64,000 nucleotides of DNA, from contig JAZQKZ010000008.1 of the NCBI GenBank assembly GCA_045542415.1, positions 85,423-149,422 of the forward strand. Reading direction: 5' to 3'. This document shows, piece by piece, positions 61,228 to 64,000 of this stretch; position 1 is the stretch's first letter, and each line of letters starts with the position of its first letter. The translations under genes and the position numbers were made by a program. This DNA comes from UMGS1958 sp045542415 (GTDB taxonomy: Bacteria > Bacillota > Clostridia > UBA1381). The notes beneath the pieces are model-generated. The model saw nothing but the letters and a program-made list of their open reading frames with translations. It searched no databases and was not told the origin of the DNA.

Positions 61228-62001
61228 TCATTGAGAAATATTTTTAATAAAGTTACTTAACCTTTTCGCCTCATCAGCGTCCAATGTGTTTAATGCATTC
61301 AGCTTAACCTTTACGGTATTCTTGTCTGCACTGAAAAAGCGTATTATCCACACAACCGGAAGCAAAAGAGGTATCTTTTCAAGAATCGGATATCTTAATG
61401 CCATTTGCCGAAATCCCGGAAATGCTCTTCGTATATATACTGCCGCTTTCTTTTTTGAAGTGTATTTTTTCTGCATATCGTCAAGATATATCATTTTTAT
61501 ATGCGTACTGTAGTTGCCGTATGCCTGACTGTTAAGAATAAGGTTCTCAAGCATCAGTACATTTTCATCATTAATAACCGCATCATTAAACAATTTATCA
61601 ACCAATTGCAACACACAGCTGTTAAAGCTCAGCATATTTTTTTAATATACTCCAAATCCTCTTTATCTATACAAGCCGACCGAGTCATAGCATAGCAATC
61701 CATAATAAGCTTAATTCCTGCACCGCCCGAAAAAAAGCAAATGCTTTCTTAAATGCTCCAAAAGATATGCATATAAAACACTCTCTTTCATTGCATAGGT
61801 TGAACCCTGAGACTGATATGAATATTCCCATATAAGGTTACACAGCGCTTGTGCCACGCTTTCCGTAATAACAGGCTCCTTGTGCAGCTCAATGTGAAAT
61901 TTATCCCTATACAACACATCATGAAGTCCGTCATCATGCGACTCCATGCTAAGCTGATATCCAATGTCAGCTAAAGCACGGATTGCTTGTTCTCTGTTCA
62001 T
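61228..62001 (-). pseudogene. Nucleotidyltransferase-like gene broken by two frameshifts
   Basis: Three consecutive frames together encode a nucleotidyltransferase-like protein of the PF14907 type. The first (from 62001) gives ALADIGYQLSME, HDVLYRDKFHIELH and HLRKHLLF; the second, entered at a T7 run near 61730-61736, gives SGGAGIKLIMDCY to DLEYIKK; the third, entered at an A7 run near 61637-61643, gives LSFNSCVLQLV to YPILEKIPLLLPVVW. Each break is a one-base length change in a 7-base run, in opposite directions. The N-terminal part with the catalytic Asp motif is missing. It lies just after rfbB. Homopolymer sequencing error could also explain the shifts. Confidence 0.7.
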
Positions 62002-62032
62002 AATTGATGTCCTGTTCTTTTAATTATATTAC

Positions 62033-63055
62033 TTAATTGCGGTTTTCGTACATTTTTTTATAATATTCACGGTATTCACCCGAAATTATATCTTCCCACC
62101 ATTCACGGTTTTCAAGATACCAGTTTACAGTCTTAACAATTCCGTCATCAAACATCGTATCAGGTTCCCAGCCGAGTTCATTTCTTATCTTAGTCGGGTC
62201 GATTGCATAACGTAAATCGTGTCCTTTTCTGTCAGTAACGTATGTAATAAGGCTTTCGGGCTTATCTAAAAGCTCAAGAATTTTTCTGACTATATAAATA
62301 TTGGTTTTCTCATTATGACCGCCAATATTATATACCTCTCCTACTTTTCCATCATGGATAATCATGTCAATTGCCTTGCAGTGATCCACAACATAAAGCC
62401 AGTCACGAACATTTAAACCCTCTCCATAAACAGGAAGTGCCTTATCGTTCAATGCATTTGCTATCATCAGTGGAATAAGTTTTTCCGGGAAATGATACGG
62501 TCCGTAGTTATTGGAGCACCTTGAAATAGTAACCGGAAATCCGAATGTTCGGTGATAAGCCTGTACAAGCAAATCAGCTGATGCTTTAGACGCACTGTAG
62601 GGACTCGATGTATGAATCGGAGTTTCTTCAGTAAAGAACAGGTCCGGTCTGTCAAGCGGTAAGTCTCCGTAAACCTCATCAGTCGAAACCTGGTGATAAC
62701 GCTTTACTCCATACTTCCTTGAAGCATCCATCAATGTTTGAGTTCCTAAAATATTAGTCTTTAAAAATATGCCCGGATCTTCAATTGAGCGGTCAACATG
62801 ACTTTCAGCCGCAAAGTTTACTACAATATCAAACCTTTCATTTTCAAATAAATTAAATACCAACTCTCTGTCAGCAATATCACCTTTTACAAATTTGAAT
62901 TTAAGATTGTCCATTGCTTTATTAAGTGTTTTAAGATTACCTGCATATGTAAGTGCATCAAGGCACACAATGTCATAATCCGGATGCTTATCAAGCATAT
63001 AATACACGAAATTTGCACCGATAAATCCGGCACCGCCTGTAACTAAAATTTTCAT
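62033..63055 (-). CDS. rfbB: dTDP-glucose 4,6-dehydratase
   Basis: The 340-residue short-chain dehydrogenase makes dTDP-4-keto-6-deoxyglucose, a step toward dTDP-rhamnose. It has the NAD loop VTGGAGFIGANF (about 4-15), the catalytic STDEVYGDL (about 124) and YSASKASAD (about 154-162). The enzyme supports rhamnose-containing wall polymers or glycans. It overlaps rfbA by 4 nt. rfbC and rfbD are not in the window. Confidence 0.95.
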   Translation of the reverse strand: MKILVTGGAGFIGANFVYYMLDKHPDYDIVCLDALTYAGNLKTLNKAMDNLKFKFVKGDIADRELVFNLFENERFDIVVNFAAESHVDRSIEDPGIFLKTNILGTQTLMDASRKYGVKRYHQVSTDEVYGDLPLDRPDLFFTEETPIHTSSPYSASKASADLLVQAYHRTFGFPVTISRCSNNYGPYHFPEKLIPLMIANALNDKALPVYGEGLNVRDWLYVVDHCKAIDMIIHDGKVGEVYNIGGHNEKTNIYIVRKILELLDKPESLITYVTDRKGHDLRYAIDPTKIRNELGWEPDTMFDDGIVKTVNWYLENREWWEDIISGEYREYYKKMYENRN

Positions 63056-63924
63056 TTCTCATCCTCCGGTAATGATAACAGATACTGTCCGTAATCTGTC
63101 ATTTTCAATTCTTCGCCCAATACTCTCAGCTGTGCATCGTCAATAAATCCTCTTCGCCATGCTATTTCTTCAAGGCACGAAATATAAAATCCCTGCATTT
63201 CCTGAACTGTCTGCACAAATTCGCTTGCTTTTATCATTCCTGCCGGTGTACCGGTGTCAAGCCACGCCATACCTCTGGGCATTAATGCAACATTGAGCTT
63301 TCCTTTTTCGAGATATGCATTGTTCACCGCTGTTATTTCAAGCTCGCCTCTTGCAGACGGCTTGACATTTTTTGCTATTTCTACTACATCATTATCATAG
63401 AAATACAGTCCCGGAACGGCATAATTCGATTTAGGGTTATTCGGCTTTTCTTCTATGGAAACAACCTTTCTGTTTTCGTCAAATTCTACTACTCCAAAAG
63501 CAGTGGGATCCTTTACTGTATATCCGAATATTGTTGCTCCGTTAAGATTGTCAATAGCACCTCTTAATAAGCGTGTAAAATCTTTACCATAAAAGATATT
63601 GTCTCCCAGAATAAGGCATACACTATCGTCACCAATAAATTCTTCACCAATCAGAAAAGCCTGAGCAAGTCCTTTCGGCTCCTCCTGAACTTTATATGTC
63701 AATGAAATTCCAAGCTTTGAACCATCCCCTAAAAGTTCCTCATACATAGGAAGATCAACGGGAGTTGAGATTATTAAAATCTCCTTAATACCTGCTAACA
63801 GCAATGTTGACAACGGATAGTAAATCATTGGCTTGTCATAAACAGGTAGCAGCTGTTTGGATGTAACCATTGTCAGCGGATACAACCGCGTGCCTGCCCC
63901 TCCGGCTAGGATAATGCCTTTCAT
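63052..63924 (-). CDS. rfbA: Glucose-1-phosphate thymidylyltransferase
   Basis: The 290-residue enzyme makes dTDP-glucose from glucose-1-phosphate and dTTP. It begins with MKGIILAGGAGTRLYPLTMVTSKQLLPVYDKPM, of which the nucleotide loop GGAGTRL is diagnostic. ILGDNIFYG and EEKPNNPKSNYAVPGLYFYD follow. AGGAGG precedes the start. It begins a dTDP-sugar operon with rfbB; upstream sequence is cut off near the window edge. Confidence 0.96.
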   Translation of the reverse strand: MKGIILAGGAGTRLYPLTMVTSKQLLPVYDKPMIYYPLSTLLLAGIKEILIISTPVDLPMYEELLGDGSKLGISLTYKVQEEPKGLAQAFLIGEEFIGDDSVCLILGDNIFYGKDFTRLLRGAIDNLNGATIFGYTVKDPTAFGVVEFDENRKVVSIEEKPNNPKSNYAVPGLYFYDNDVVEIAKNVKPSARGELEITAVNNAYLEKGKLNVALMPRGMAWLDTGTPAGMIKASEFVQTVQEMQGFYISCLEEIAWRRGFIDDAQLRVLGEELKMTDYGQYLLSLPEDEK

Positions 63925-64000
63925 AAATTCAGCCTCCTAATAATTGTTGTAAATTTATGTATATTACTTTCGGTGACACCTGATGGATTACGCGATTTGA

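Noticed and set aside
1..64000. Prophage, insertion sequence or toxin-antitoxin genes
   Set aside because: No transposase, integrase, phage structural gene or toxin-antitoxin pair was recognised in any frame.

Overview
The window reads as chromosome of an anaerobic, spore-forming Clostridia-type Firmicute with a low to moderate G+C content. Supporting signs are spoIIP and spoVAD/spoVAE, an S-layer-homology (SLH) protein, strong GGAGG ribosome binding sites, TTGACA/TATAAT promoters with 17-bp spacers, stem-loop plus T-run terminators, a tRNA without an encoded CCA, and the Firmicute order rplS-lepB-ylqF. Plant-polysaccharide genes (a GH95-CE8 fusion, a PL26-like rhamnogalacturonan exolyase, a GH2 beta-glucuronidase-like enzyme) suggest a pectin-using gut bacterium, perhaps near Monoglobus. 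The genus is a guess from gene content. No prophage, insertion sequence or CRISPR array was seen.

Layout. 1-9.3 kb: 3' end of purL, nadE, a Zn/Cd P-type ATPase with its own promoter/operator, a cysteine synthase, mtaB plus a small unknown gene, an HPr/Crh-like gene, then ylqF, lepB and rplS with a probable L19 leader. 9.4-16.9 kb: spoIIP, a GH2 glycosidase, ygiQ overlapping folD by 122 nt, a LysM-CAP secreted protein and a PHP phosphatase. 17.2-21.4 kb: a tight four-gene operon of ECF sigma factor, membrane anti-sigma-like protein, secreted CHAP amidase and secreted stalk-domain protein. 21.4-24.7 kb: a secreted protein with Asp-box-like repeats, and azlCD. 24.8-30.8 kb: tRNA-Arg(CCT), a MocR-type regulator with a degenerate PLP site, a candidate small RNA, leuCDB-engB and a GNAT gene. 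30.9-37.4 kb: proB-proA-PL26, a gene remnant, a DUF6873-like gene and a phosphatase. 37.5-40 kb: sulP and pnuC. 40-51.5 kb, all minus strand: an SLH-GH3 protein lacking expected NagZ catalytic residues, an FAD oxidoreductase, mgtE, tagO-like, and a translation cluster trpS/aminotransferase/glnS/gltX. 51.7-59.8 kb: the 2173-residue GH95-CE8 enzyme, divergent from a second degenerate MocR regulator. 59.8-64 kb: spoVAE, spoVAD, a broken nucleotidyltransferase gene, rfbB and rfbA.

The most unusual signal is the pair of MocR regulators. Both have lost the PLP lysine and the Asp/Tyr of the cofactor site, and both carry the same TGATACCA motif in their upstream regions. One of them shares its promoter region with the large pectin-type enzyme, suggesting a sugar-linked regulatory circuit not built on PLP chemistry. 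Second are the ECF sigma/cell-wall operon and the SLH-anchored GH3 pseudoenzyme. All calls come from reading the sequence; no database search or structure prediction was run.
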